Positions 53,688-62,193 are shown, counted from the first letter of the stretch. The stretch: DNA of 64,000 nucleotides from Acetatifactor aquisgranensis (GCF_943193215.1 NZ_CALPDH010000023.1:38410-102409), one strand, 5' to 3'. Notes: a model not told the origin generated them from the letters alone. Numbers and translations: made by a program.

Positions 53688-56027
53688 TCAGCCCAGCTTC
53701 TCGATAATCCGCCGGATCTCCTCATCTCCCGGCAGCAAAGGCTCCATCTGCCTGGCCACGGCCAGCGCCGCTTCATGCTGCCCGGCGTCCATGAATGCCC
53801 TGAGCCTGGCCTTGATCTGCCTGGCCAGAACCTGGAACTCCCCAGCCGCCTGGCGGGACTCCTGCTCCTGCCGCTTCAGCTCCCCGTCTATCCACTGCAG
53901 ACAGGGCTTTACCACCTTGTCCAGCCCCGGCAGCAGCTTCCTCACCTGCCTGATCGCAGTCACTGCCCCGCCGTACTCTCCCGCTTCCGCCAACCTCAGG
54001 AAATCAGAGATCAGATACGCCCCCTGATATTCTTCCGGCAGCATGTCAGGATTCCGGGCAATCACCTCCCCCTGATAGATGCTCTCGCACAGCGCCTTCT
54101 GACAGGCGGCATACTCACCCAGCTTTTCCATGATAAAACGGATCGCTTTTTCTCCTGCCTTTGACTCCTCTGCCCCGTCTCCGTCCCCGGGAAGCCCTTT
54201 CCCCGCTCCCGGCAGACCCCCGGCTCCCGGAGAAACCTGCCCGGACTCCATGGCTCTCCCCAGCCCTTCCTTCTCCCAGCGTCCCCCTTCCCTGACGGCG
54301 CCGGCCAGACTGTAGAGCCCCTTCCACACCCGCAAACGCGCGCTCCCCTCCTCCAGGATAGCCGTAAACCGTTCATTCCACCAGTCCGCTTCCTCCCAGG
54401 AGAACTTCTCGAAATACTTCTCCATCCCCTTCTTCCAGCGGTAAAAAGGCACTGCCTCCAAAATCTCACGGTTATCTCCCCCCAGCCGCTCCACAGCTTC
54501 CAGCATGGAGTACGTCTTCACCGCATAGATGCCCTGCTCCGGCCGCTCCCACACACAGGCTGCCAGATCCGCAACCTCCCCGGAAAGCCTTGGAGCCGCG
54601 GGCACCTCCTCCGCCGGCTCTTTCCCGTTTCCCGCCTCCGGCAGGAAAGCCGCCGTCACGATCTCCGCCAGCCTGAAGAACCAATGCTTCGACTTCAAAT
54701 CCCCATAGACGGAAAGCGTCCTGATCCGCTCCGTAAAATCCTCCGGCTTCTTGCAGCAGTCCGATATGGTCTGCACCAGAAAGCCCTCCAGCTCCTCCCG
54801 TTCCAGGAGCACATCGCACATCTTTCTATAAATCTCCCGCTCTTCCCCCTCTGCCTGCGGCATCCGCTCTATCAGGGACTTCAGCATCTCATTGTTCACG
54901 AAAAGCTGCGGCTCCTTCCAGTCAAAGCTCCGGAACCACCTGTCCGCCACCTCCGCCTTCCCCGATTCGATGGCCGCCCGCATCCCGTTCCCCAGGACGA
55001 TGCTGCGGTTGCGCTGCTCAAAGCATTTATTGGTAATCGTGGTCTCGAAGCCCAGGAAAGATTCGTCATCCACAAGGTAATCCTGGTAAATCTTCCAGTA
55101 ATATTCCGCGTTCTTCAGAGCTTTCTCCAGCTCGCCCCGCTCCATGTACGCCACCGCCAGGTCTCCGGCAATCATGGCTTTCACCATCTTGTCCGCTTTC
55201 TCTTCCCGCAGGTACCGCTCCCCTTTCTCGATGGCCTCATCATAGCGGTACAGCTCCATATAGCAATTAATCTCATTGGCAAAAAGGGAAGCGAGAAAAT
55301 ACTCATTATCTATCTTCCCCTGCCGGAACAGCCCGATGCCATCCAGGGACATCTCCAGGGACTTGCTGTACTCCTCAATGGCATTGTACTCCTGGGCCAG
55401 CTGCAGGGTATGCTTCATGTTGCCCGGATCCGCCTTGTGCTCCTCCAGAAGCAGGCTGATATTCCGCAGGGAATGGGCGCGGGCATCCTTGGGCGTCCGA
55501 TAGGCGTAGCCGTAATGATGCACATAGGCCTGGAATTTCTTCGTCTTGCCCTTGACCCTGTTGAAACACTCGTGGATGCTGTAGATGAACTTCACATCCG
55601 GCTCCAGCTTCGTCATGCGCCCCACCAGCAGGTCGCTGAATACGCTTCCCTCCAGATCCAGGTAATTGCGCTGGGTGTAGACCGCGAACCCATAGTTTCT
55701 GTATTCCCCCGAGCGGAAGAACTCGATGATCTCTCCCGTATCCTCAAACCACTCGTCGTCGTCCAGGAACAGGAACCACTTCCCCTTCGCCTTCTTCAGC
55801 CCGGCGTTCCGCGCCTTGGCAAAGTCCCTGCACCACTCGAAATCAATGATATTGTCTGTGTACTCCTCAATGATGCCCCTGACCTGCTCCCCGCAGCCCG
55901 TATCCACCAGAATCAGCTCCGAGGGGACTTCCTCCAATAAAGGCTTTATGGAATCCAGACACTTCCTCACCGTGTCCGGACGGTTGGAGACCAAAATCGA
56001 TATGGTCAAAAGAATCTGCTTGCCCAT
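53688..56027 (-). CDS. GT2 glycosyltransferase with TPR repeats, candidate flagellin glycosyltransferase
   Basis: In this 779-residue protein residues 1-230 are GT-A (LTISILVSNRPDTVRKCLDSIKPLLEEV, LVDTGCGEQ, KARNAGLKKAKGKWFLFLDDDEWFED with a DDDEW metal site). Helical repeats follow (AQEYNAIEEYSKSLEMSLDGI; AVAYMERGELEKALKNAEYYWKIY), like the TPR part of protein-modifying GT2 enzymes. The last third is less conserved and GC-rich. Such GT2-TPR genes lie beside flagellin in C. difficile and relatives. Here one gene separates it from fliC, so flagellin is a plausible acceptor (inference). Confidence 0.75.
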   Translation of the reverse strand: MGKQILLTISILVSNRPDTVRKCLDSIKPLLEEVPSELILVDTGCGEQVRGIIEEYTDNIIDFEWCRDFAKARNAGLKKAKGKWFLFLDDDEWFEDTGEIIEFFRSGEYRNYGFAVYTQRNYLDLEGSVFSDLLVGRMTKLEPDVKFIYSIHECFNRVKGKTKKFQAYVHHYGYAYRTPKDARAHSLRNISLLLEEHKADPGNMKHTLQLAQEYNAIEEYSKSLEMSLDGIGLFRQGKIDNEYFLASLFANEINCYMELYRYDEAIEKGERYLREEKADKMVKAMIAGDLAVAYMERGELEKALKNAEYYWKIYQDYLVDDESFLGFETTITNKCFEQRNRSIVLGNGMRAAIESGKAEVADRWFRSFDWKEPQLFVNNEMLKSLIERMPQAEGEEREIYRKMCDVLLEREELEGFLVQTISDCCKKPEDFTERIRTLSVYGDLKSKHWFFRLAEIVTAAFLPEAGNGKEPAEEVPAAPRLSGEVADLAACVWERPEQGIYAVKTYSMLEAVERLGGDNREILEAVPFYRWKKGMEKYFEKFSWEEADWWNERFTAILEEGSARLRVWKGLYSLAGAVREGGRWEKEGLGRAMESGQVSPGAGGLPGAGKGLPGDGDGAEESKAGEKAIRFIMEKLGEYAACQKALCESIYQGEVIARNPDMLPEEYQGAYLISDFLRLAEAGEYGGAVTAIRQVRKLLPGLDKVVKPCLQWIDGELKRQEQESRQAAGEFQVLARQIKARLRAFMDAGQHEAALAVARQMEPLLPGDEEIRRIIEKLG

Positions 56028-56074
56028 GTTTTTCCATTCCTTTCTATGTTATATAATCTTCCTAATTATATAAG

Positions 56075-57712
56075 CTACCTATCCGTCTTCAACGCGTCCC
56101 GCAATACATCCACCTTACAGGAATGCACCTTTGTATCCCTGTCATAGGCAATGCCCACCCCCAGGATGCGGCCGGCATATTGACGCTTTTCCCCTATTTT
56201 CCCCTCGAATTTCAGCGCATATTTCCTGTCCCGAATCTGCCGCAGCGCCTCTTCCGGGGTATGCCCTGCTTTCAGCTCCAAAACAATGCCGTCCGCCCTA
56301 CTGTCCGTCTCCGGATAAAAGATGAAGTCCACATATCCCGTTCCGGCCTTGTCCTCCCGCTCTATCCGGTAGGAATCCCTTGCCGCAAGATATACCAGGT
56401 TCACGATTGCCGTCAATTCCGCTTCATGATTATATGCCAGAAGCGGAGTCTCCGTATTATGGGCAAATTCCAGAATCTCCGACATTTTATCGGTGTCGGC
56501 CCCCAGCGTCGCCCGCAGCATCTGAGAGGATATCTCAGCCAGCCGATTCACATACCCCAAAGACGGCTCTTTCAGCAGCATATCGTCAAATTTTTCCATC
56601 AGCTCCTTATTGGGAATCCGTACGCAGCCATTTTCATAACTAAGGAAGCCATAAACCACCATGGCGGAAAAAATCTCGTCCCTTGTGGACAGCCTCATGG
56701 ACGTGGCCGCATATTCCTGCACCTTTGCCGGTACCGGAGTGCCGGATACCATAAATGCCAGGCTGTCCCTCACAGCATCCACGTTTGCCCCAATATAATA
56801 AAAAATCTCGTCATAGGGCCCGCTGCTGGTCCAATAGCTTCCCAATTGGTTATCGCTCAATGCCCCTACCACTGAGCGCGGATTGTACAGCCTTTTACCG
56901 GACGCGGTCTGATAACCGTCATACCAGAACCGCAGCCCCTCCCGGCTCACCTTTGGGCTGGCTTCAAGCACAAGGTACCTCTGATACAGGTCATCCGTCT
57001 CCTCCTCCGTGAACCCGAAATATTCACCGAACTTTTCCCTGGCCGTCATGGAATACTCCAGGAACATGTTCAGCTCCGAGCCGCTGGAATACTTCGCAAT
57101 GGGCAGAATCCCGGTCATATAGGCCAGGGAGACATAGGCTTTCCCTTTCAGCAGGTTGCTCAGGAAATCAATGTAGTCCGCCTTGTCCCTGTCTGTGACG
57201 AAATTCCTGTGGAAGATAAAATCCCACTCGTCCAGGACAAAGATAAAGCGCTTGGAATCATATGCCTGGTACACGGAAAGAAGCGCGTCCCACACCGCAT
57301 CTTTTTCATGGATGCCCGCTTTCGGATATGCATTCCGCAAATCCTCAAGCAGCCTGTCTGAAATCCTGTCAATGTATTCCTCATAGTTTCTGCATTTTCT
57401 TGGCAGCTCATTGAAAGAGATGAAGATAACGTCATGCTTTCCCACATTGCTCCGGTAAGAATCCGTCTGGGCGATGCGCAGTCTGTCGAAGATATCCTCT
57501 GCCCTGCATTCTCTTGAGAAAAAACAGGCGATCATATTCGCCGCCACAGACTTGCCGAACCGCCGGGGCCTGGTGATGCAGATATAATTGGCGGTGGTCT
57601 CCATCCTCTGGATCAGCTCGTCCAGCAGAAGGGATTTGTCCACAAAATAGGGACTGCCGCATTCCCTGCGGTAGGCGTCATATGCTGTTCTGGCATTCAG
57701 ATAGTTTCCCAC
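56075..57712 (-). CDS. AAA-ATPase-like protein with PD-(D/E)XK nuclease domain (second intact copy)
   Basis: In this 545-residue protein the start has SPYFVDKSLLLDELIQRMETTANYICITRPRRFGKSVAANMIACFF (Walker A-like). Walker B is RFIFVLDEWDFIF. The mid region has RLYNPRSVVGALSDNQLGSYWTSSGPYDEI. The nuclease core is YVDFIFYPETDSRADGIVLELKAGHTPEEALRQIRDRKYALKF. It is the same family as the 17597 protein but only distantly similar to it. A promoter (57783-57811) lies upstream. Its role is unknown. Confidence 0.85.
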   Translation of the reverse strand: MGNYLNARTAYDAYRRECGSPYFVDKSLLLDELIQRMETTANYICITRPRRFGKSVAANMIACFFSRECRAEDIFDRLRIAQTDSYRSNVGKHDVIFISFNELPRKCRNYEEYIDRISDRLLEDLRNAYPKAGIHEKDAVWDALLSVYQAYDSKRFIFVLDEWDFIFHRNFVTDRDKADYIDFLSNLLKGKAYVSLAYMTGILPIAKYSSGSELNMFLEYSMTAREKFGEYFGFTEEETDDLYQRYLVLEASPKVSREGLRFWYDGYQTASGKRLYNPRSVVGALSDNQLGSYWTSSGPYDEIFYYIGANVDAVRDSLAFMVSGTPVPAKVQEYAATSMRLSTRDEIFSAMVVYGFLSYENGCVRIPNKELMEKFDDMLLKEPSLGYVNRLAEISSQMLRATLGADTDKMSEILEFAHNTETPLLAYNHEAELTAIVNLVYLAARDSYRIEREDKAGTGYVDFIFYPETDSRADGIVLELKAGHTPEEALRQIRDRKYALKFEGKIGEKRQYAGRILGVGIAYDRDTKVHSCKVDVLRDALKTDR

Positions 57713-57782
57713 TTGCGCTGGCCCCTTTCTCCTGTAACAGTTCAGACATGTCGCCGAACCGTTACTTCACCCCATCATATCC

Positions 57783-57811
57783 ATTATAATGGCAATATGG
57801 GAAAAACACAA
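57783..57811 (-). promoter_or_regulatory. Sigma-A promoter for the second AAA-ATPase gene
   Basis: On the minus strand TTGTGT (57806-57811) and TATAAT (57783-57788) are 17 nt apart, about 70 nt before the start at 57712. Confidence 0.6.
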
Positions 57812-57820
57812 GGAATAAAA

Positions 57821-57849
57821 ACACGGTGCAGGAATATCCTGCACCGTGT
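57821..57849. terminator. Bidirectional terminator after flagellin 1
   Basis: ACACGGTGCAGGA (57821-57833) and TCCTGCACCGTGT (57837-57849) form a perfect 13-bp stem with a 3-nt loop, with T-rich tails on both strands. A second palindrome, ATTCCGTACGGAAT, lies at 57891-57904 between it and the flagellin stop. Confidence 0.85.
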
Positions 57850-57934
57850 AGTTTTTCCATAGGGAATTTCGGTTTTGCACCGTAAAATCTATTCCGTACG
57901 GAATTTCGTTTTTCACTTAACCTACAGCCTGAAA

Positions 57935-59170
57935 TTAGCCTAACAGAGACAGAACGCCCTGGTTCGCCTGGTTGGACTGTGCCAGCATTGCCTGGCCAGC
58001 CTGTGCCAGAATCTGGTTGTTGGAGTAGGTCACCATCTGAGTGGCCATATCCGTATCGCGGACAGCGGACTCTGCGGCGGTTGTGTTCTCCACTACGTTG
58101 TCCAGGTTGGCGATGGTGTGCTCCAGACGGTTCTGGACGGCACCCAGGGTAGCGCGCTGTGCGGATACCCTCTCCAATGCGTCGGCTACTACATCAATGG
58201 CAGCGGTGGCATTGTCAGCATTGTCGCCGGTGATGGTCAGGCCGTTGACGCCAAGTCCCCTGGCTCCCATGGAGGAGATGTTGAGGTTAATCTTGTTGTC
58301 ATCGGTGGAATCAGCTCCTACGTGGAGACTGAAATCGATGGCATCGTTCAGGTCGGCGAAAGCTTCTGCTTTCAAGGCTACATTTTTGTTGCTATCAATG
58401 TATGACGTAACAGTCTTGATATGCTCGCTATTATCACGCTTAATAGCAGACATTAATGCATCCATGCTAGTGAAACCTTTAGTAGTACCTTGTGTAAGCT
58501 TTTCTGCTGCTTCCTTTACACTCAGTTTATCAGCAGTACTACTTTTTGATGTCGTTTCAACCAAAATATAAGTTGTACCACCCGCACTAACAGACTTTCC
58601 GGTATAACTTGTATTACCGTCACCTACTGCTGTTGCCGTTGTCACCTTTGTTACAGTGATATTTGCCGTTCCTGTAGTAGCATTAAAAGATACATTGGCG
58701 ATACTTGCATTATTTGCAGTAGTATACTTCAATGTACCAGCCACTCCGCCATTAGAACCTTTCAGCAAATAGGTCTCGTTGAACTTAGTGGTCGTAGCGA
58801 CACGGTCAATCTCGGTTACCAGCTGGTCAACCTCGCTCTGGATAGCATCCCTGTCGCTCTCGGACATGGTGCCGTTGGCGGCCTTTACTGCCAGCTCATT
58901 CATTCTCTGCAGCATGTCATGCACTTCGGTCAAAGCACCTTCTGCAGTCTGCACTGCGCTGATGCCGTCCTGGGCGTTGGCGGAAGCCTGGGTCAGGCCG
59001 CGGATCTGCTTCCTCATCTTCTCGGAAATGGCAAGCCCTGCCGCGTCGTCTGCCGCACGGTTGATCTTGTAGCCGGAAGACAGCTTCTCTGTTGCCTTAG
59101 CCTGTGCTCCTGTGGTGATGCCAAGCATTCTGTTGGAATTCATTGCTGTTAAGTTGTGTTGTACTACCAT
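57935..59170 (-). CDS. fliC: Flagellin 1
   Basis: This 411-residue filament protein has the N-terminal D0/D1 region MVVQHNLTAMNSNRMLGITTG...KLSSGYKINRAADDAAGLAISEKMRKQIRGL and the C-terminal DTDMATQMVTYSNNQILAQAGQAMLAQSNQANQ...LLG. Both are almost identical to flagellin 2. The middle, about residues 136-300, is Thr/Ser-rich and different (NASIANVSFNATTGTANITVTKV). AAGGAGG lies 7 nt before the ATG. The 387-nt leader to csrA1 holds the GGA-rich repeats. Many exposed Ser/Thr make it a candidate for O-glycosylation (inference). Confidence 0.95.
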   Translation of the reverse strand: MVVQHNLTAMNSNRMLGITTGAQAKATEKLSSGYKINRAADDAAGLAISEKMRKQIRGLTQASANAQDGISAVQTAEGALTEVHDMLQRMNELAVKAANGTMSESDRDAIQSEVDQLVTEIDRVATTTKFNETYLLKGSNGGVAGTLKYTTANNASIANVSFNATTGTANITVTKVTTATAVGDGNTSYTGKSVSAGGTTYILVETTSKSSTADKLSVKEAAEKLTQGTTKGFTSMDALMSAIKRDNSEHIKTVTSYIDSNKNVALKAEAFADLNDAIDFSLHVGADSTDDNKINLNISSMGARGLGVNGLTITGDNADNATAAIDVVADALERVSAQRATLGAVQNRLEHTIANLDNVVENTTAAESAVRDTDMATQMVTYSNNQILAQAGQAMLAQSNQANQGVLSLLG

Positions 59171-59412
59171 AATTTACCTCCTTGTATTACCGCGCAAATC
59201 CTTTTGCGTCAGTTGCTCATTTCTTTTCTTTCTCCTGCCCCATATCCACCTTTTGGGCTATTCCTTTGGGGCGCTTCTCCCCATTCCGCTTTGCTTCCTG
59301 AGGAGCATGGAACCACTGCCAGCCTTACGACATCGCAATGATCCTTTATAGTAACCGAATCGGGAGCGCCGCACCCGGGCCCTGAGCCTTTGCTTCCGCT
59401 TCGGTTATTACC
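59171..59412 (-). promoter_or_regulatory. Conserved GGA-rich flagellin leader (unit 1)
   Basis: The roughly 240 nt upstream of flagellin 1 are largely repeated before flagellin 2. They hold GCGGAAGCAAAGGCTCAGGG, a CCCGATTCGG element, a GGGG/CCCC hairpin and many GGA triplets, ending in AAGGAGG before the ATG. GGA in hairpin loops is the CsrA recognition core, and Bacillus hag mRNA is repressed by CsrA in its leader. The compact core near 59340-59400 faintly recalls a GEMM riboswitch. No sigma-28 promoter was recognised. Confidence 0.5.
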
Positions 59413-59577
59413 TTGATTGTCTGCTGCAGCTATTGCCTTGCTTTCCTGCTCTAGCCATTCCCTTGACTGTCTGCTGCGGTTATCTCCTTGCTTTCCTGTC
59501 TCAGTCATCGCCTTGATTATCTGCTACAGCCATTGCCTTGCTTTCCCACCACAGTTATTACTTTGCTTTCCGACTGC
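59413..59577. repeat. 25-bp tandem repeat array between csrA1 and flagellin 1
   Basis: Six full units of 25 bp plus a partial one run from 59413 into the last codons of csrA1. On the minus strand the units alternate between GGAAAGCAAGGCAATGGCTG- and AGACAATCAAGGTAATAACC-like forms, so the higher-order period is 50 bp. Every unit keeps an AAGG or GGA element. It is noncoding in the csrA frame, which stops at 59558. Confidence 0.85.
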
Positions 59578-59800
59578 GGTATCTCTCCGGAGCTTCCGGC
59601 ACTGCGTAATACTTCGGCATCTTCGCCCTCTCCTCCGGGCTGGGGACGCTGTTCTCCAAAGCGGCGCTGCGGACGATGTGCACGTCCTTGGGGGCATCCA
59701 CCATAATCCGCATGTTGTTCTTGGAGCCGCCCAGGAAGATAATCTTTATATTGTCGTTAATCATCAGATACTCTTCCGGGCTCACTGTAAGCCTCAGCAT
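59558..59800 (-). CDS. csrA: CsrA-family translational regulator 1
   Basis: This 80-residue protein starts MLRLTVSPEEYLMINDNIKIIFLG and continues SKNNMRIMVDAPKDVHIVRSAALE. The beta-strands and the VxxxR arginine of CsrA (RNA-binding) are present, although the usual MLILTRK start is altered to MLRLTVS. The C-terminal tail is long (PSPEERAKMPKYYAVPEAPERYRSRKAK). AGGAGG lies before the ATG. It is encoded upstream of flagellin 1 on the same strand, with the repeat array between. In other Firmicutes CsrA represses flagellin translation and is held by FliW; no fliW lies here. Confidence 0.85.
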   Translation of the reverse strand: MLRLTVSPEEYLMINDNIKIIFLGGSKNNMRIMVDAPKDVHIVRSAALENSVPSPEERAKMPKYYAVPEAPERYRSRKAK

Positions 59801-59867
59801 ATAGCTACCTCCTGTCTGCCCGCATTTGCAGCTTTCCTGATTAGCATGAACTATGGTATTCCTAAAG

Positions 59868-59894
59868 TGCAACTCTTTGTGAAAGAATGTTGCA
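59868..59894 (+). repeat. 27-bp recombination-site-like element, left of recombinase 1
   Basis: The element begins TGCAAC, has GTG in its centre, and ends AAAGAATGTTGCA, so the two halves are an imperfect inverted repeat. The element at 60575-60601 is the same in opposite orientation, with 24 of 27 positions identical. Inverted half-sites around a short spacer are the layout of tyrosine recombinase core sites. Confidence 0.75.
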
Positions 59895-59917
59895 AAATAC
59901 AAATGAGGAGAATAACC

Positions 59918-60496
59918 ATGAGCACAACACAACCCATCAAAGACACTGTCCAACTAAAACGCTTCAAAGAGTACTACCTGCTGCAAAAACCGAATCCCAG
60001 AAACCATATGCTGATTGTCATTGGCCTGAACTCGGCTCTCCGTATCTCAGATATCCTGGGACTGGCCTATGGGGATGTCTACTGCTACGAAAAAGGTGCC
60101 TGGAAGACCCATCTGACTGTAGTGGAGCAGAAAACCAAAAAAACCAACCAGATTTATATCAACCGGGAGATTCGGGAGACCCTGGAAATGTACCTGAACC
60201 CAGAAGAAAAAGATGCTTCCTCCTGGCTGTTCGGCAGCCAGATACAGGGGGAAAAGCCTTTAAGCCGTTTCCAGGCTTTCCGCATCATAAAAAAGGCTGC
60301 GGCTTTCGCGGGAACGGACACCCATATCAGCTGTCACTCCCTAAGGAAGACTTTCGGATACCATGCCTGGAAGCAGGGGACTCCCCCCGCGCTCCTCATG
60401 AGCATCTACAACCATTCTTCCTATCAGGTGACCAAGAGATATCTGTGCATTGACCAGGACGATAAGGACGAGGTGTTCTCCAAAATAAGATTATAG
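59918..60496 (+). CDS. Small tyrosine recombinase (catalytic domain only)
   Basis: This 192-residue protein carries the catalytic set of the family: Arg in SALRISDILGL, His-x-x-Arg in CHSLRKTFGYHAW, His in SIYNHSSYQVTKRYL and the Tyr nucleophile in RYLCI. It lacks an N-terminal core-binding domain, like the FimB/FimE invertases in size. GAGGAG lies 7 nt before the ATG. It reads away from csrA1 and is bracketed by inverted 27-bp sites. The same gene in unit 2 is broken, so this is probably the only active copy here. Confidence 0.9.
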   Translation: MSTTQPIKDTVQLKRFKEYYLLQKPNPRNHMLIVIGLNSALRISDILGLAYGDVYCYEKGAWKTHLTVVEQKTKKTNQIYINREIRETLEMYLNPEEKDASSWLFGSQIQGEKPLSRFQAFRIIKKAAAFAGTDTHISCHSLRKTFGYHAWKQGTPPALLMSIYNHSSYQVTKRYLCIDQDDKDEVFSKIRL

Positions 60497-60574
60497 AAAA
60501 AAGATAAAAGAAATTCTTGCGGGAACCCTAAAGTATTTCGGATTCCCTCCGATATTATATGTGAACGGCAAAAA

Positions 60575-60601
60575 TGCAACATTCTTTCACAGAATGTTGC
60601 A
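60575..60601 (-). repeat. 27-bp recombination-site-like element, right of recombinase 1; also a terminator hairpin
   Basis: TGCAACATTCT and AGAATGTTGCA face each other and are followed by TTTTTT on the plus strand, so the element can end the recombinase transcript as well. On the minus strand it matches the left site including its GTG centre. Inversion between the two would flip bases 59868-60601. Confidence 0.75.
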
Positions 60602-60651
60602 TTTTTTCTATTTTTATGACAAAATTCAGCCACATAAATTAGCAAATATTG

Positions 60652-60682
60652 AAAAGGCACAGGAGGACATCCTGTGCCTTTT
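60652..60682. terminator. Bidirectional terminator after flagellin 2
   Basis: AAAAGGCACAGGA (60652-60664) and TCCTGTGCCTTTT (60670-60682) form a perfect 13-bp stem with a 5-nt loop. It ends the flagellin 2 transcript and separates the two units. Confidence 0.85.
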
Positions 60683-60736
60683 GACCTTTTAGAAAGTCTT
60701 GATTTGTACTTACTCCACCTGTGTTTAATCAGGCTA

Positions 60737-61954
60737 TTAGCCAAGCAGAGACAGAACGCCCTGGTTCGCCTGGTTGGACTGTGCCAACATTGCCTGGCCG
60801 GCCTGTGCCAGAATCTGGTTGTTGGAGTAGGTCACCATCTGAGTAGCCATATCCGTATCGCGGACAGCGGACTCTGCAGCGGTGGTGTTCTCCACTACGT
60901 TGTCCAGGTTGGCGATGGTATGCTCCAGACGGTTCTGGACTGCACCAAGGGTTGCACGCTGTGCGGATACCTTAGACAGAGCGTCTGCTACAACATCAAT
61001 GGCCGCAGTTGCGTTGTCGTCATTGTCGCCAGTGATGGTCAGACCGTTGACACCCAATCCCCTTGCGCTCATCTGGGAGATATTCAGGTTGATTTTGTTG
61101 TCATCGGAGGAGTCAGCACCTACATGGAGACTGAAGTCGATGGCGCTGTTCATGTTTGCGAAAGTCTCAATCTTAAGGCTGATTGTACCGCCATTGTTCA
61201 CAGAGGATACCGACTTGATATTCTCACTGTTGTCGCGCTTGATTGCCGCCATCAGAGAGTCCATGCTGGTAAAGGCTTTCGTGGTGCCGCTCTTGTTCTC
61301 CTCGGCCACTTCCGCAGGACTCTTGCCGGCGGATGCTGTCTCCACCAAATAATATGTCGTATTACCTACCCGAACCTGTTTGCCTGTAGCCAGACCGGCA
61401 GGCGTCCCGGCAGTTGCTGCCGTAACATTAGCGGAAGCCGTTCCTGTGGTAGAATTAAAGTTGTTTACACCACTCAGACCGCCTACCGCTGTGCTCGCGA
61501 CTGTAAATGTCAGACTTCCGGTCTGTCCGCTGCTGGATGTTCCTTTCAGCAGATAGGTCTCGTTGAATTTCGTGGTGATGGACACACGGTCAATTTCCGT
61601 TACCAACTGGTCAACCTCGCTCTGGATAGCGTCCCTGTCGCTCTCGGACATGGTGCCGTTAGCGGCCTTTACTGCCAGCTCGTTCATTCTCTGCAGCATG
61701 TCATGCACTTCGGTCAAAGCGCCCTCTGCAGTCTGCACTGCGCTGATGCCGTCCTGGGCGTTGGCGGAAGCCTGGGTCAGGCCGCGGATCTGCTTCCTCA
61801 TCTTCTCGGAGATGGCAAGCCCTGCCGCATCGTCTGCCGCACGGTTGATCTTGTAGCCGGAAGACAGCTTCTCTGTGGCTTTCGCCTGGGCGCCTGTGGT
61901 GATGCCCAGCATTCTGTTGGAATTCATTGCTGTTAAGTTGTGTTGTACTACCAT
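60737..61954 (-). CDS. fliC: Flagellin 2
   Basis: This 405-residue protein has the same N- and C-terminal polymerisation domains as flagellin 1, with a different middle (SSSGQTGSLTFTVASTAVGG ... TAATAGTPAGLATGKQVRVG; KSPAEVAEENKSGTTKAFTSMD). The terminal parts are almost identical at DNA level, down to the ribosome binding site and 50 nt of leader. This implies recent duplication or gene conversion. Its start is fixed by AAGGAGG. It lies one 2.8-kb period from flagellin 1 and follows csrA2 in the same orientation. Confidence 0.95.
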   Translation of the reverse strand: MVVQHNLTAMNSNRMLGITTGAQAKATEKLSSGYKINRAADDAAGLAISEKMRKQIRGLTQASANAQDGISAVQTAEGALTEVHDMLQRMNELAVKAANGTMSESDRDAIQSEVDQLVTEIDRVSITTKFNETYLLKGTSSSGQTGSLTFTVASTAVGGLSGVNNFNSTTGTASANVTAATAGTPAGLATGKQVRVGNTTYYLVETASAGKSPAEVAEENKSGTTKAFTSMDSLMAAIKRDNSENIKSVSSVNNGGTISLKIETFANMNSAIDFSLHVGADSSDDNKINLNISQMSARGLGVNGLTITGDNDDNATAAIDVVADALSKVSAQRATLGAVQNRLEHTIANLDNVVENTTAAESAVRDTDMATQMVTYSNNQILAQAGQAMLAQSNQANQGVLSLLG

Positions 61955-62193
61955 AATTTACCTCCTTGTATTACCGCGCAAATCCTTTTGCGTCAGTTGC
62001 ATGTTTTTGTCCGCCTGCCCCATGTCCGCCGTCCCGGCTCCATTTTAAGGGGCATCCCTCCCCATTCCGCTTCGCTTCCTGAGGAGCATAGAACCACCGC
62101 CCGCCTTGCGGCATCGCAATGATTTTTTATAGTAACCGAATCGGCAGCCTCCGGCCCGGGCCCTGAGCCTTTGCTTCCGTTTCGGTTATTACC
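61955..62193 (-). promoter_or_regulatory. Conserved GGA-rich flagellin leader (unit 2)
   Basis: This leader matches the unit 1 leader. The 50 nt nearest the start are identical, and the GGAAGCAAAGGCTCAGGGCC segment and the CCGATTCGGTTACTATAAA block are kept. A 3' pairing element reads GGCTGCCGA here. The conservation between diverging units suggests that it matters for expression. Confidence 0.5.

Noticed and set aside
53630..53776. N-terminal extension of the Uma2 protein
   Set aside because: It overlaps the GT2-TPR coding region and lacks a ribosome binding site; GGGAGG fixes the start at 53629.
59413..59577. 25-bp repeats as a CRISPR array
   Set aside because: The units are directly adjacent with no spacers, are imperfect, and no cas genes are near.
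59417..59917. Recombinase 1 starting far upstream in the long plus-strand frame
   Set aside because: That extension only translates the repeat array and the csrA complement; GAGGAG fixes the start at 59918.
59800..59920. Sigma-28 or sigma-A promoter for csrA1
   Set aside because: Only weak hexamers with wrong spacing could be found on the minus strand; not enough to call.
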